64,000 bases of DNA from contig NZ_SRLH01000002.1 of NCBI RefSeq assembly GCF_004745595.1, positions 248,001 to 312,000 on the forward strand, given 5' to 3'. This document shows, one piece after another, positions 52,222 to 63,200 of this stretch (position 1 is the first letter of the stretch; every line of letters starts with the position of its first letter). Under the pieces are notes generated by a model. That model saw only the letters and a list, made by a program, of their open reading frames with translations. It searched no databases and was not told where the DNA came from. This DNA comes from Flavobacterium humi. GTDB taxonomy: Bacteria; Bacteroidota; Bacteroidia; Flavobacteriales; Flavobacteriaceae. Made by a program: the position numbers and the translations under genes.

Positions 52222-52653
52222 ATGAATAACAACGACATATTCAAAAAACTACGCGTAGCGCTCATGCTTCGTGACGACCAGATAGTTGAAATTTTAGAAT
52301 TGGTAGACTTCCGTATGTCCAAAGGCGAAATCGGGAATTTTTTCAGGAACGAAAACCACGAGAATTTTATGGAATGCGGCGACCAGGTGTTGCGTAATTT
52401 CCTCAACGGCTTGGTCATCCATTTAAGGGGAACGAAGGAAAACCCTAAGAAACCGAACGAAGTTTTAGCGAAGAATAAAGCTGAAATCCCCGTGAAAGCC
52501 CCTTCCGAAAAGCCTAAAACAGAACTCGCCCCTAAAGCAGCCTTCAAAAAGAAACCCGCCTCAAAACCGAAACCCGGCAGCAAAAAACCGGCCCCGAAAG
52601 TACAGGTAGTCGAAAAAGTAAAGTTCAATAACGGAAAGAATAAAAAAGCGTAA
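52222..52653 (+). CDS. DUF1456 family protein with basic Pro/Lys-rich tail
   Basis: A 143-residue protein. The N-terminal half is a DUF1456 domain (NNDIFKKLRVALMLRDDQIVEILELVDFRMSKGEIGNFFR, QVLRNFLNGLVIHLRG). The C-terminal 60 residues are lysine/proline/alanine-rich (KPASKPKPGSKKP) and likely disordered and nucleic-acid-binding. DUF1456 function is unknown. The ATG at 52222 is preferred to a TTG seven codons upstream because of the promoter position. Confidence 0.82.
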   Translation: MNNNDIFKKLRVALMLRDDQIVEILELVDFRMSKGEIGNFFRNENHENFMECGDQVLRNFLNGLVIHLRGTKENPKKPNEVLAKNKAEIPVKAPSEKPKTELAPKAAFKKKPASKPKPGSKKPAPKVQVVEKVKFNNGKNKKA

Positions 52654-52664
52654 CCATATCCTAT

Positions 52665-52696
52665 AAAAAATCCCGGGCTCTCACCCGGGATTTTTT
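52665..52696. terminator. bidirectional intrinsic terminator
   Basis: AAAAAATCCCGGG pairs with CCCGGGATTTTTT (6-base loop), between the convergent DUF1456 and sucC genes. Confidence 0.9.
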
Positions 52697-52720
52697 TATT
52701 CCTATTATATTGAAATCGTA

Positions 52721-53914
52721 TTAAGACAAAGCTGCTTTAACCTGGTCCGCTGCTTCCTGGAACTGCACTGCAGATAAAATCGGCATTCCTGAATTATCGA
52801 TTAATTCTTTGGCAATTTCCGCATTGGTTCCCTGCAAACGAACAATGATCGGCACCTTAATGGCATCGCCCATGTTTTTATAAGCATCCACAACTCCCTG
52901 AGCTACACGGTCGCAACGAACGATACCTCCAAAAATATTGATAAGGATTGCCTTCACGTTTGGATCTTTCAAGATAATCCTGAAAGCCAGCTCCACACGT
53001 TTTGCATCAGCAGTACCACCTACGTCTAGGAAGTTAGCCGGCTCGTAACCTGCATATTTGATCAAATCCATGGTAGCCATCGCAAGACCTGCCCCGTTTA
53101 CCATACAACCTACCGTACCGTCAAGGTCCACGTAGTTCAATCCTGCCGCTTTTGCTTCTACCTCAATTGCGTTCTCCTCACGGATATCACGCATTTCAGC
53201 CAAAGTCGGGTGTCTGTATAACGCGTTGTCGTCCAAATTCACTTTGGCATCCACAGCGATAATTTTGTTGTCCGAAGTTTTCAAAACCGGGTTGATTTCA
53301 AACATCGAAGCATCAGAACCGATGTACGCTTTGTATAAAGCATCTACGAACTGCACCATTTCCTTGAACGCATTCCCTGACAATCCTAAATTGAAAGCGA
53401 TCCTGCGCGCCTGGAAACCCTGCAATCCTACAGATGGGTCAATTTCTTCGGTAAAGATCAAATGAGGAGTGTGTTCCGCCACTTCTTCAATATCCATTCC
53501 ACCTTCGGTAGAATACATGATCATGTTGCGTCCTTTACCTCTATTCAATAAAACCGACATATAAAACTCTGAAGTTTCACTCTCACCAGGATAGTAAACA
53601 TCCTCGGCAACCAAAACTTTGTGTACTTTTTTACCTTCGGCAGAAGTCTGAGGCGTGATCAATTGCATTCCAATGATTTGCTCGGCTAATTCCTCCACTT
53701 GCTGTAAGTTTTTGGCAAGCTTAACTCCTCCGCCTTTTCCACGACCACCAGCGTGAACCTGTGCTTTGATAACATGCCATCCCGTACCGGTTTCCGCTGT
53801 TAATTGTTTTGCTACAGCAACCGCTTCCTGTGGGTTGTTTGCAACATAACCACGTTGCACTTTTACACCATAACTGGCTAATATTTCCTTTCCTTGGTAT
53901 TCGTGTATATCCAT
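52721..53914 (-). CDS. sucC: succinate-CoA ligase subunit beta
   Basis: Beta subunit of the TCA-cycle succinyl-CoA synthetase. 397 residues: MDIHEYQGKEILASYGV, the ATP-grasp loop QVHAGGRGKGGGV, EINPVLKT, CMVNGAGLAMATMDLIK, NFLDVGGTADAKRV and NIFGGIVRCDRVAQG. The partner sucD is not adjacent. A TATTTTTG element (53944-53951, minus) lies about 30 bases before the ATG. Confidence 0.95.
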   Translation of the reverse strand: MDIHEYQGKEILASYGVKVQRGYVANNPQEAVAVAKQLTAETGTGWHVIKAQVHAGGRGKGGGVKLAKNLQQVEELAEQIIGMQLITPQTSAEGKKVHKVLVAEDVYYPGESETSEFYMSVLLNRGKGRNMIMYSTEGGMDIEEVAEHTPHLIFTEEIDPSVGLQGFQARRIAFNLGLSGNAFKEMVQFVDALYKAYIGSDASMFEINPVLKTSDNKIIAVDAKVNLDDNALYRHPTLAEMRDIREENAIEVEAKAAGLNYVDLDGTVGCMVNGAGLAMATMDLIKYAGYEPANFLDVGGTADAKRVELAFRIILKDPNVKAILINIFGGIVRCDRVAQGVVDAYKNMGDAIKVPIIVRLQGTNAEIAKELIDNSGMPILSAVQFQEAADQVKAALS

Positions 53915-54013
53915 AATGAAGTTTTTGACTTTTTAAAGTGGCACAAAAATAATAAATTCCAAACGAATATTCTAACTGATTTTATTTTTTATTTAGCGTA
54001 CTGTCAACCTGTT

Positions 54014-55573
54014 TTATTTCTTACTTTTTAGGGAGATAAAAAAAGGCGCCAGGTAATTTTCCATTTCCGTCACTGAAAAAGAATCCGACAAAAAAGCGAT
54101 GTAATTATCAGGCCGCACCAGCACAAACAATGGTTTTTCGACACCTAACCCGATCCAGGCAGGCGTTATCGGATAGCGGAGTATTTTTACCGGAAACGGA
54201 AATGTTTCCTCTGCGGCAAGGTGTATTCCTTCTTCCAATGCCTCATTAGAAAGGTACAGCAGATGGAAAACAGGTTCTTTGAACAATTCATAAAAAGGAA
54301 TTTCCTGATGAGAATCAGTGATATACGGCAAGCGGTCGCCGGCCTTGAAAAGCAATTCCTGGCGGCTGTTTGAATACGAAAGCGATTTTCCGTTATAACT
54401 ATACCAAATTTGGGACACCCTCCTGAAAATAACCGGCCGGATTTTCCCGAAGGTAAAGATTTTAGCGATCAGGTTAAGTGCAATATGTTTCCGGAACCAG
54501 GCCACAAGCCAATTGTCGCTCGTCATGAGCTTGAACATCCTATCTGTAAAGGTCATGAGCCATTTCGCAAAAGGAAGGCGTTCTTCATTATACGTAGCCA
54601 GCAAATCGGGCTTGGCGGTTTTTTTGAGGACAAAAGCCAGTTTCCAGGCAATGTTATAGGCATCCTGGAGCCCTGTATTCATACCCTGTCCTCCTGCCGG
54701 GCTATGGATATGGGCACTGTCTCCGGCCAGAAAAACCCTTCCCTTATTGAAATTATCGACACACCGGTGATGCAGGTTGTATACCGAAAACCAATTTGTC
54801 TTTTCAAAAACAATCGGAATGCCGGCCGTTTGGATAACTTCTTTTTCAATATCCTCAAAACGGATGTCTTCCTTATGGAAATAAGCTCTTGGCAAACTTC
54901 CCAACACTCGGAAATAACGTTCTCCCTTTAAAGGAAAAAAACCAACAAAATTAGTATTGGAAGGTGCTATAATCAAGTTATTATGAGGCAATTGCCAATC
55001 CATAATAACATCGGCAACAAAAAACCGGTTCTCATACGTCCCGCCATGGAAATTAAAACCCAACTGGTGCCGGATTGGGCTTTTGGCACCGTCACAACCT
55101 ATGAGGTATTCTGCCTTGATTTCGAAGGTTTCGTTATTTTTTTCAACAGTGGCTACAATACTTTTTTGATATTCTTTTAAGGTAACCAAGGTAGTTTCCC
55201 AATGCACTTCTGCACCTTTTTCCTTTAAATTCCGATACAATAACATTTCATTCTGGCTTTGCTCATACGCCAATAAATACGGAAAATCAGTCATTCCTTT
55301 GCCTATTTCGCCGATTTTGACTTCGGCTTTGGCTTTTCCATCTGAAAAAAGGTTAAAAGAATTCATCATGATCCCATCGGCAACAACAGTATCGGAAAGA
55401 CCCATTTGCTGGTATATTTCAAGGCTTCTGGCAGTGACGGCAATAGCCCTTGATTCTTTCGTAGGTCCTGATTTGTAATCTATCAGGATGAAATCTATCC
55501 CGAAACGCTGCAACTGATTCGCTGCCATAAGGCCAGTCGGGCCTGCCCCTACTATTAATACCTGTGTTTCCAT
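54014..55573 (-). CDS. FAD-dependent aromatic-ring-type monooxygenase
   Basis: A 519-residue flavoprotein monooxygenase of the PHBH/PheA-TfdB type: FAD-binding GxGxxG in VLIVGAGPTGLMAANQL (about residues 5-21), GCDGAKSPIRHQLG, and the FAD-ribityl motif GDSAHIHSPAGGQGMNTGLQDAYNIAWKL. The C-terminal thioredoxin-like domain is shortened but present. It hydroxylates an aromatic or quinoid substrate not identifiable here. An upstream start at 55603 adds ten residues; the ATG at 55573 directly precedes the FAD motif. Divergent from lysA. Confidence 0.87.
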   Translation of the reverse strand: METQVLIVGAGPTGLMAANQLQRFGIDFILIDYKSGPTKESRAIAVTARSLEIYQQMGLSDTVVADGIMMNSFNLFSDGKAKAEVKIGEIGKGMTDFPYLLAYEQSQNEMLLYRNLKEKGAEVHWETTLVTLKEYQKSIVATVEKNNETFEIKAEYLIGCDGAKSPIRHQLGFNFHGGTYENRFFVADVIMDWQLPHNNLIIAPSNTNFVGFFPLKGERYFRVLGSLPRAYFHKEDIRFEDIEKEVIQTAGIPIVFEKTNWFSVYNLHHRCVDNFNKGRVFLAGDSAHIHSPAGGQGMNTGLQDAYNIAWKLAFVLKKTAKPDLLATYNEERLPFAKWLMTFTDRMFKLMTSDNWLVAWFRKHIALNLIAKIFTFGKIRPVIFRRVSQIWYSYNGKSLSYSNSRQELLFKAGDRLPYITDSHQEIPFYELFKEPVFHLLYLSNEALEEGIHLAAEETFPFPVKILRYPITPAWIGLGVEKPLFVLVRPDNYIAFLSDSFSVTEMENYLAPFFISLKSKK

Positions 55574-55723
55574 TATGGTTTTGATTGCTAATGATAATCT
55601 CAACTAATTTACTGATTTTTAATATGTAAAAGGTAAAAATGTAGTATATTCCATCAGAAATATTTCGCTTAATTTTTTATAAATATAACATTTTGTTATA
55701 ATTTGTTATAATTTGTTTATTTT

Positions 55724-55754
55724 TTGCATAAACCAAAATCTAGCTATAGTTTTG
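55724..55754 (+). promoter_or_regulatory. lysA promoter (TTG-N20-TAGTTTTG)
   Basis: TTG at 55724-55726 and TAGTTTTG at 55747-55754, 20 bases apart, 21 bases before the lysA ATG. Just upstream, TTGTTATAAT is repeated in tandem (about 55693-55715). Confidence 0.6.
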
Positions 55755-55775
55755 CACCATAATAAAATAATACCC

Positions 55776-56981
55776 ATGGAATCTCAACAATTACTTTCAA
55801 TTGAATCAGAGTTTGGCAGTCCTTTGTATGTTTATGACGCCGAAAAAATCGAAACGCAATACAATCGGTTAACTAATGCTTTTGCCAAGGTGGAAAAGCT
55901 GCGTATTAATTATGCAGTAAAAGCCTTGTCGAATATTTCGGTTTTGAAGCTTCTCAAGCAAATGGGCTCCGGACTGGATACTGTCTCGATACAGGAAGTA
56001 CAGTTGGGATTGCATGCCGGTTTTACCCCGGACAAGATCATTTACACCCCTAATGGCGTTTCGATGGATGAAATTGAAGCGGTAGCGCGTTTAGGCGTTC
56101 AGATCAATATTGATAATTTATCGATACTAGAGCAATTTGGCACGAAACATCCGCAAATTCCGGTTTGCATCCGTATCAACCCGCATGTGATGGCCGGAGG
56201 GAATTCGAACATCTCTGTAGGGCATATTGACAGTAAATTCGGGATTTCGATCCATCAGTTACCTCATTTGCTGCGTATTGTAGAAAATACGAAAATGCAT
56301 ATTAACGGTATTCATATGCATACCGGCTCCGATATCCTTGATATTGAAGTTTTCCTGTATGCTGCAGAAATCCTGTTCGACACCGCCAAACATTTCAAAA
56401 CACTTGATTTCATTGACTTCGGAAGCGGTTTTAAAGTACCTTACAAAAAAGGGGATATTGAAACCAATGTGGAAGAATTCGGAAGGAAACTTACTAAAAG
56501 GTTCTTGGCTTTTGAAAAAGAATACGGACGTGAACTCACCCTGGCTTTCGAACCTGGGAAGTTCCTGGTGAGCGAAGCCGGTTATTTCCTGGCCAAGGTA
56601 AATGTCGTCAAACAAACTACCTCAACTGTGTTTGCAGGGATAGACAGCGGTTTCAACCATTTGATCCGTCCTATGTTATATGGTTCCGAGCATTTTATAG
56701 AAAATATTTCGCACCCGAAAGGAAAAGAGCGGTTTTATACCGTTGTGGGTTATATCTGCGAAACGGATACTTTTGGTACCAACCGCAGGATTTCAGAAAT
56801 AAAGGAAGGCGATGTGCTTTCTTTCCGGAATGCGGGCGCTTACTGTTTTTCAATGGCTTCCAATTACAATTCGAGGTATAAACCTGCGGAAGTGCTTTGG
56901 AAAGACGGCAAAGCCCATCTTATCAGGGAAAGGGAAACTTTTGAAGACCTGCTGAAAAACCAGGTTGAAATCGAATTATAA
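55776..56981 (+). CDS. lysA: diaminopimelate decarboxylase LysA
   Basis: PLP enzyme making lysine from meso-diaminopimelate, the last lysine step. 401 residues: PLP lysine at about Lys49 in INYAVKAL, glycine-rich GSGFKVPYKKGD, PGKFLVSEAGYFLAKV, and the partner-subunit cysteine motif VGYICETDTFGTNR. A start at 55713 would overlap the promoter; the ATG at 55776 is preferred. Single gene followed by a terminator hairpin. Confidence 0.93.
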   Translation: MESQQLLSIESEFGSPLYVYDAEKIETQYNRLTNAFAKVEKLRINYAVKALSNISVLKLLKQMGSGLDTVSIQEVQLGLHAGFTPDKIIYTPNGVSMDEIEAVARLGVQINIDNLSILEQFGTKHPQIPVCIRINPHVMAGGNSNISVGHIDSKFGISIHQLPHLLRIVENTKMHINGIHMHTGSDILDIEVFLYAAEILFDTAKHFKTLDFIDFGSGFKVPYKKGDIETNVEEFGRKLTKRFLAFEKEYGRELTLAFEPGKFLVSEAGYFLAKVNVVKQTTSTVFAGIDSGFNHLIRPMLYGSEHFIENISHPKGKERFYTVVGYICETDTFGTNRRISEIKEGDVLSFRNAGAYCFSMASNYNSRYKPAEVLWKDGKAHLIRERETFEDLLKNQVEIEL

Positions 56982-57003
56982 ATCTTACCAACCACTAAAC
57001 CAG

Positions 57004-57039
57004 CCTACTGCCTGTACTATTACAGCGGTAGGTTTTTTT
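57004..57039 (+). terminator. intrinsic terminator after lysA
   Basis: CCTAC...GTAGG stem with imperfect inner pairing (CTGCCTGT/ACAGCGG), followed by TTTTTTT, 23 bases after the lysA stop. Confidence 0.65.
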
Positions 57040-57181
57040 ATTTCCTGTAACATCCACACTGCTGACTTTTTTATAGCTGTATTTCAAAAAAAAACAGCTT
57101 AAAGAATTACCAAACCATTAAGAATCAATTATTTTATCCTTATGATTATTCTGTGAGATTTTTTTTACCAAAGTAAATTTG

Positions 57182-57189
57182 TACTTTTG
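57182..57189 (+). promoter_or_regulatory. -7 promoter element for the giant protein gene (TACTTTTG)
   Basis: TACTTTTG fits TAnnTTTG, 33 bases before the ATG at 57223. Confidence 0.45.
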
Positions 57190-57222
57190 CTTTTTGGAAT
57201 AAAATACTTACATTACCACATT

Positions 57223-60200
57223 ATGAAGATAAAGTTAACCTTTTGCTTATTTTTCTTATTTGCCCTTCCTTTTACTTTATACCCACAAAACAATCCAAGT
57301 GTTGTCATTACAGACCACAACAATAATACGGGAACTATCCCGATTGACTGCAATTACCAGTTCAGGCCCATCAAAAAAATCGAACTGACTGCCAGCTATC
57401 CCGACCTTAAAACCACTACCGATTATAGTGTTTCACAAACGCCATACCATCAAAATGGCAATTATACCGATGGGACACCAATTGTTTTTACCGGGGATGA
57501 TACCTGGAGTACGACTGTTCCCATAGGATTTTCCTTTTGCTTCTACAATAATAATTACAATTCCGTAAATGTGGGAGATAATGGAATCGTCCGTTTTGGC
57601 TACAACAGCAGCTTGCCTGAAGGTTCTTTTTCTTCGATTACCAACACTACGCCCAGCCCGTCATTGGTTAAAAATGCCATTTTCGGAGGATTTCAGGATA
57701 TGCTGAACATCCCGGCCGGTTTTGGCTGTGCTCCCGGAGAAAACTGCGGAACGGTAACCTATCTTACGACCGGGACGGCTCCTTTTAGGGTTTTTACGGT
57801 AAATTACAATGAAGTGAACCATTTCAACTGCACCGGATTTAACGGCCGGAAATCAACATTCCAGATCGTGCTGCACGAAACTACCAATGTTATTGAAATC
57901 AATGTCAAGTCAAAGCCTGTTACCTGTAATGGGAATATTAGTGCCAATGGCAATGCCAACTCGCTCATAGGGATAAACAATTCTGACGGGACAATGGGGC
58001 TTTCCCCTCCAAACAGGAATACAGGTGTGTGGTCTGCCACCGATGAATCGTATGCATTTACACCCAATGGCACCAGTGCCACAACCGTACAGTGGTTTAA
58101 CGCCGCAGGAACGCTGATAGGCACTTCCAATCCGATAGAAGTAATACCTACAGGCAATACATTATATTCCGTAAAAGTAAATTACGCCACTTGTGTCCCG
58201 CAACAATTGCAGAGTTCGATCCTTGTTGAATATGACCTGGATTATCCTGTAGCGCCCAATGTAGTAGGGAATTTCTGTGATGCGTCGAATCCGTTTCCAA
58301 GCGAAATTATAGATGTCGAAAGCCTTTTGGTCCCGGAACCCGGCATTGTAAAAACCATTTACAATACGCAGGCTGAAGCCGATGCCAATGTGAATGCCTT
58401 AACGGGAATGAATGCTTATCTGATGACTGCCACTACCCAAACCTTCATTTACAGGGAAACGATTGGGGATTGCTATGCAACTGGTACTCTTACTGTAAAT
58501 CTGTACCAAACCCCGCAAGTCGGCAGCCAGGTCCTTTATGTATGCGACAACAATAACGACGGAACCGAAACGGTAACACTTTCAACCCTGACATCCCAGA
58601 TTTCCGGGTATCAGAGCTGGATGGCCGTCAATTATTACCAAAACCAGGCCAATGCCATCGCGGGCACAAATCCGTTCTATGTGGTTACGGTTTTGAGCAC
58701 ACCTGGGTTTTATGATGTGTACGTTAGGGTTTCCAATCCGGGCAACCCCGACTGCTGGTCTGTGGCTTTGATCACAATACGGATAAGCCCCAAACTGGAA
58801 CTGGCTCCCGTAACTCCATTTTGCATTAACGATCCCGACTTCAACCTAAACGAAATATACGACCTGACTACCATTCCGTTATCTGTAGTGACCGGGCCGG
58901 CAAGCAGCAATGATTTGACCTTAGGGTATTTTACCAGCCTTGCCAATGCGCAAAACGGCAGCAATCCTATCGGGAATCCGGGCAGCCATACTATTTCCAT
59001 ACCATCACCGTCAGTAGATACCACTATTTATATAACAGCCAATTATACCGGTTACTGCCAGACAATCATACCTGTTGTCATTTCCTTTTGTGAAGCTGAT
59101 GGCAATGACGATGGTGGCGGTGGCGGAGGAGGCGGTGGCGGAGGAGGCGGTGGCGGAAACGGTGGCTTTGGTGCTTGCCTGGAAGCCGGAGACCCGATAC
59201 CTTCCTATGATTTGAATTTAGTATATACTGCTGCAATGAGCCCGATTACACCTGTGCCCGCCCCATTAGGGTTTTACAGTACGCTTTTAGGTGCTCAGAC
59301 ACAAGATGCAGCTGTGCAACTGACCCCGGCAGAAATAGCAAATTTTACACCAGTAGCGCCTTTTTCTGCTGTTTGGGTTCGGTATATTGATGCGAATGGC
59401 ATTCCGGGGATCAAACGGATATTCGTCCCGGTAAAATTCGTAAAGCATGAAAACAAGGACATCGAAATTTGCGATGTGTATGATGATGGCACCGAAACAG
59501 TTTCTTTGGCTCCCCACATCCTCGAAATACAACAGGAAAACCCCGGGGAAACGGTTACCTGCTATGCAACACAGGCCGATTATTTGGCAGGGACCAACCC
59601 TATACTTTCCATTAATGTAATAGCGCCAAGTACCATCGTATATGTTAAAGTAAGTTCTTACGGATGCAATTCCAATTACGACCTGAATTTTATCCTGACG
59701 CCTTTTACGTTGAAAACCCCTATACAGGAAAGCATCTGCGATATCAATTCGGACAATACGGAGCCTTATAACCTGGCGGCTTTGATCCCTAGCCTCGTTA
59801 CCGGTTTTACCAATCCTACGCTGAGTTATCATTCCACTTTAAACGGTGCTTATGACGGAACCAACAGCATTCCGAACAATACAACGAATTACCCGGTCAA
59901 TGCCACCACGACTGTTTGGGCAACAATCAAGGAAGACCCTACAATTTTACCGAAAACCTGCCCGACAATCCAGGAAATACGTTTTGATTTCTTCAATTCC
60001 GTTTCGGTTAATACCATTGGCACCATTGAAGTTTGCGACACCGATAACGACCAGCATGTTGTTTTAGGCAACTTAAACGCCATTGTTGCTTCTATCGTGA
60101 ATGAAATCCCGACGGAACCCATCATTAAAAAACTGTATTACAATTTGGCCGCAGCCCAAACCAATGATCCTGTGTATGAAATTTTACCCGATTGGGATCT

Positions 60201-63200
60201 TTTTGTGTACGATTCGAATGTTTTGGGTGTTAACGGAACTATTTATTTATACCTGCAGAATACAGTTACAGGTTGCGAGCGCATCGTTCCGATTCAGCTG
60301 CAAATGAGGTCCTTTCCTTTAAACACGAATCCTACAGTAACGGTTTGTGATTTTGACAATGACAATACCGAAATAATCGCGGACATGAGTTTTTTCAATC
60401 CGCAGATCACGGCCAATTACCTGTTGTACAGTTATGCTTATTTCCAGAATTCGGCAGATGCCAATGCAGGAACCCCTGTCCTTCCTGCCAATTACACGCT
60501 GCATGACGGAGATGTTGTATATGTGAGGATTACCAGCGGGAATAATGCCGATTGTGCAAAAATAATCCCCGTTGAAATCGATTTCAAACCGGCGCCTGTC
60601 GTAACCAATATTACTCCTGTTATCTGTGACAATTTAGGAAACGGGACCGAAACCGTCAATTTGAATTTTTACCAGGGCCAGATTGTCGGGACGCCTTCGG
60701 ACTATACTTTCAAATATTATGATATCCTGAACAATGCCTTACAGGATTTGAATGCCTTCAATAATTTCAATGTACTAAATTATACCATTGCTTCTTTTGA
60801 CGCAGCCAATGAATCTTCGCCGGTATATGTAAGGGTTATCAGCAATACGACCGGATGTGTTTCCATTGCCACCATTACCTTTAAACGCCATGTTGTTATT
60901 GAAGCGTACGATGCTATTTCTTTTTCGTGCGATATTTCACTGACCAACGAATTGCAAGGTGTATTCAATTTAACCACTCTTATCCCAAGGATCGGTACTG
61001 AAGGAATGATTGCCAATCCGTCCGGTTATGCCATCAGCTACCATACCAGCCCGGCAGATGCCAATGCAGGGACAAACCCAATAGGCACGCCTGCAAATTA
61101 CAATGTGTATGCCAACCAGACCTCGTATGTGTACGTTCGTTTTGTGGATCATATAACCGGATGTTATACCGTAAAAAGAATCGAATTGCAAATTTACAAC
61201 CTTCCCAAATTTGTAAACAGCACTTATGATGTTTGCGATGACAACCTGGATGGTGCCTACACCTTAAATTTAGCTGCGCTTAACGGCACTGTGGTGGAAG
61301 ATCCGACGCCGTATGTTTTTCAGTATTTCTTATCGGATACAGATGCGTATGCCAATAACAACCCTATTGCCAATTATGCAAATTTCATTATTAATTTGAA
61401 TGAATTCCCTAAAACGGTATATGTAAAAGGGACGAACAGCAACAATTGCAGCAAAGTGAAAAGCGTTGTTTTGGAACACAAACCGGAAGTACCGCTAATA
61501 AGCAATGCTGTGGAACTTACCGAATGTGATCCGGACAATAACGGTGTCGAAATATTCAACCTGACCGAAGCCCAAGCCCTGCTGACTTCTCAACCAGGTG
61601 TCATGTTCTCTTATTTTACTTCTATCCCGAATTTGCAGGCAAACGGCAATAGCATCGCAAACCCTGCAGCTTACCAGAATCTTGCACCGAACCCGAGTAT
61701 TGTATATGTCCGGTTATCTTCGCCTGCCAGCAACTGTGATTCGTGGGCTACGATTACTTTGCGTCCTTTTTACCAGGAATATGCCCTTCCGGCCCAAATT
61801 ACCTTGTGTGACAATAATGCCGATGGAACAGAAGAAGTAGACCTGGACCAAATCGTATTGGATTTACTGACGGCAATTGCCCCTTCGGACATCAGTTTGC
61901 AGTTTTTCCATTCGGCGGCAGACGCTTCTTCCGGAAATAACAGCATAGGCAATTCGCATGCTTTTACTTTTACGAATTTCAGCACTCCGATATTCGTCAA
62001 AATAACCCATATTGCTACCGGTTGCCCTATTATGAAACAATTGCATTTTATAACACCTCAGCCTATAGTACTTACTCCGGCTGTTGCCAACCTGTGTGAT
62101 TTTGACAGGAATAATAGCGAACAGGTACACTTGCCGGACTATTTCCATTTACTGTCAGCCGCTCCAAATGCCTATACCGTTACAGGATACCATTCGGAAG
62201 CCGGGGCAAACCAGGCTTTGGTTTCAGACCAGGTCTCAAGTGCCGGTTATGTTGTAAACCAGCCTCAGAAAACATTTTGGATCCGTTTCCAGGACAGCAA
62301 CGGATGTTATTCGGTGACAACCCTGACCCTTCATATCATCCCGTTCCCGAACCCTAATAGTAACCCGCCGGCCATAGAGCTTTGCGATACGAATGCTCCC
62401 GGGAATCTGACCGAAACATTCAACCTGACGCAACATCAGGGTTATATTTTGAATGGTAGCACAGACCTTGTTACCTACCATAGCACTTTGACCGATGCCC
62501 AAAACGGAACCAATCCTATTGGAAATCCAACCGCTTATCCAAGTACAACCGGAAGTATTTGGATCAGGGTTACCACAAACCCGGCCAGCAGCATCACAAA
62601 CTGTGCGGTGGTTGTTGAACAGCCGTTGAAAGTCATACCGTTGCCGGTCCCGAATATGAATCCTGTGGTATTGCAGAAATGTGATATCAACATTACCGGC
62701 GATCTTATGGAATATTTTGATTTGAACCAGAACGCGAGCTTTATTTCCAATGGAAACCCGAACTATGTATTGTCTTATTTTACCTCACAGGCCAATGCAC
62801 AAAACGGAACAAACCCTATTGCCAATCCGTCGCATTATTTGAGTACTACCAATTCCGTTTGGGTAAGGGTTACTACAAATACGGCTACCACATTGACCGA
62901 TTGTGCCATTGTGGTCGAACAAAAACTGGAAGTGGTTCCGTTGCCAACTCCAAAAATGAACCCATTGCCAATAGTGTTGTGCGATGATACCAATTCGGGA
63001 GACCTGAAGGAATTCTTCAATTTGACAACCCATGAAAATTATATCCGAAACGGCAATCCTTCATATGTAATTACCTACCATCTTTCTTTATCAGACGCGC
63101 AAAATGCGATAGCACCTATTGCTACCCCTACGCATTATGAAAGCATGACCGGAAGCATTTGGATAAGAGTCGTAACCAGCCCAGTGAGTAATTTAATATC

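Noticed and set aside
59287..59832. Long minus-strand frames within 57.2-64 kb
   Set aside because: Shadows of the giant plus-strand gene, which is open throughout and has clear repeats.
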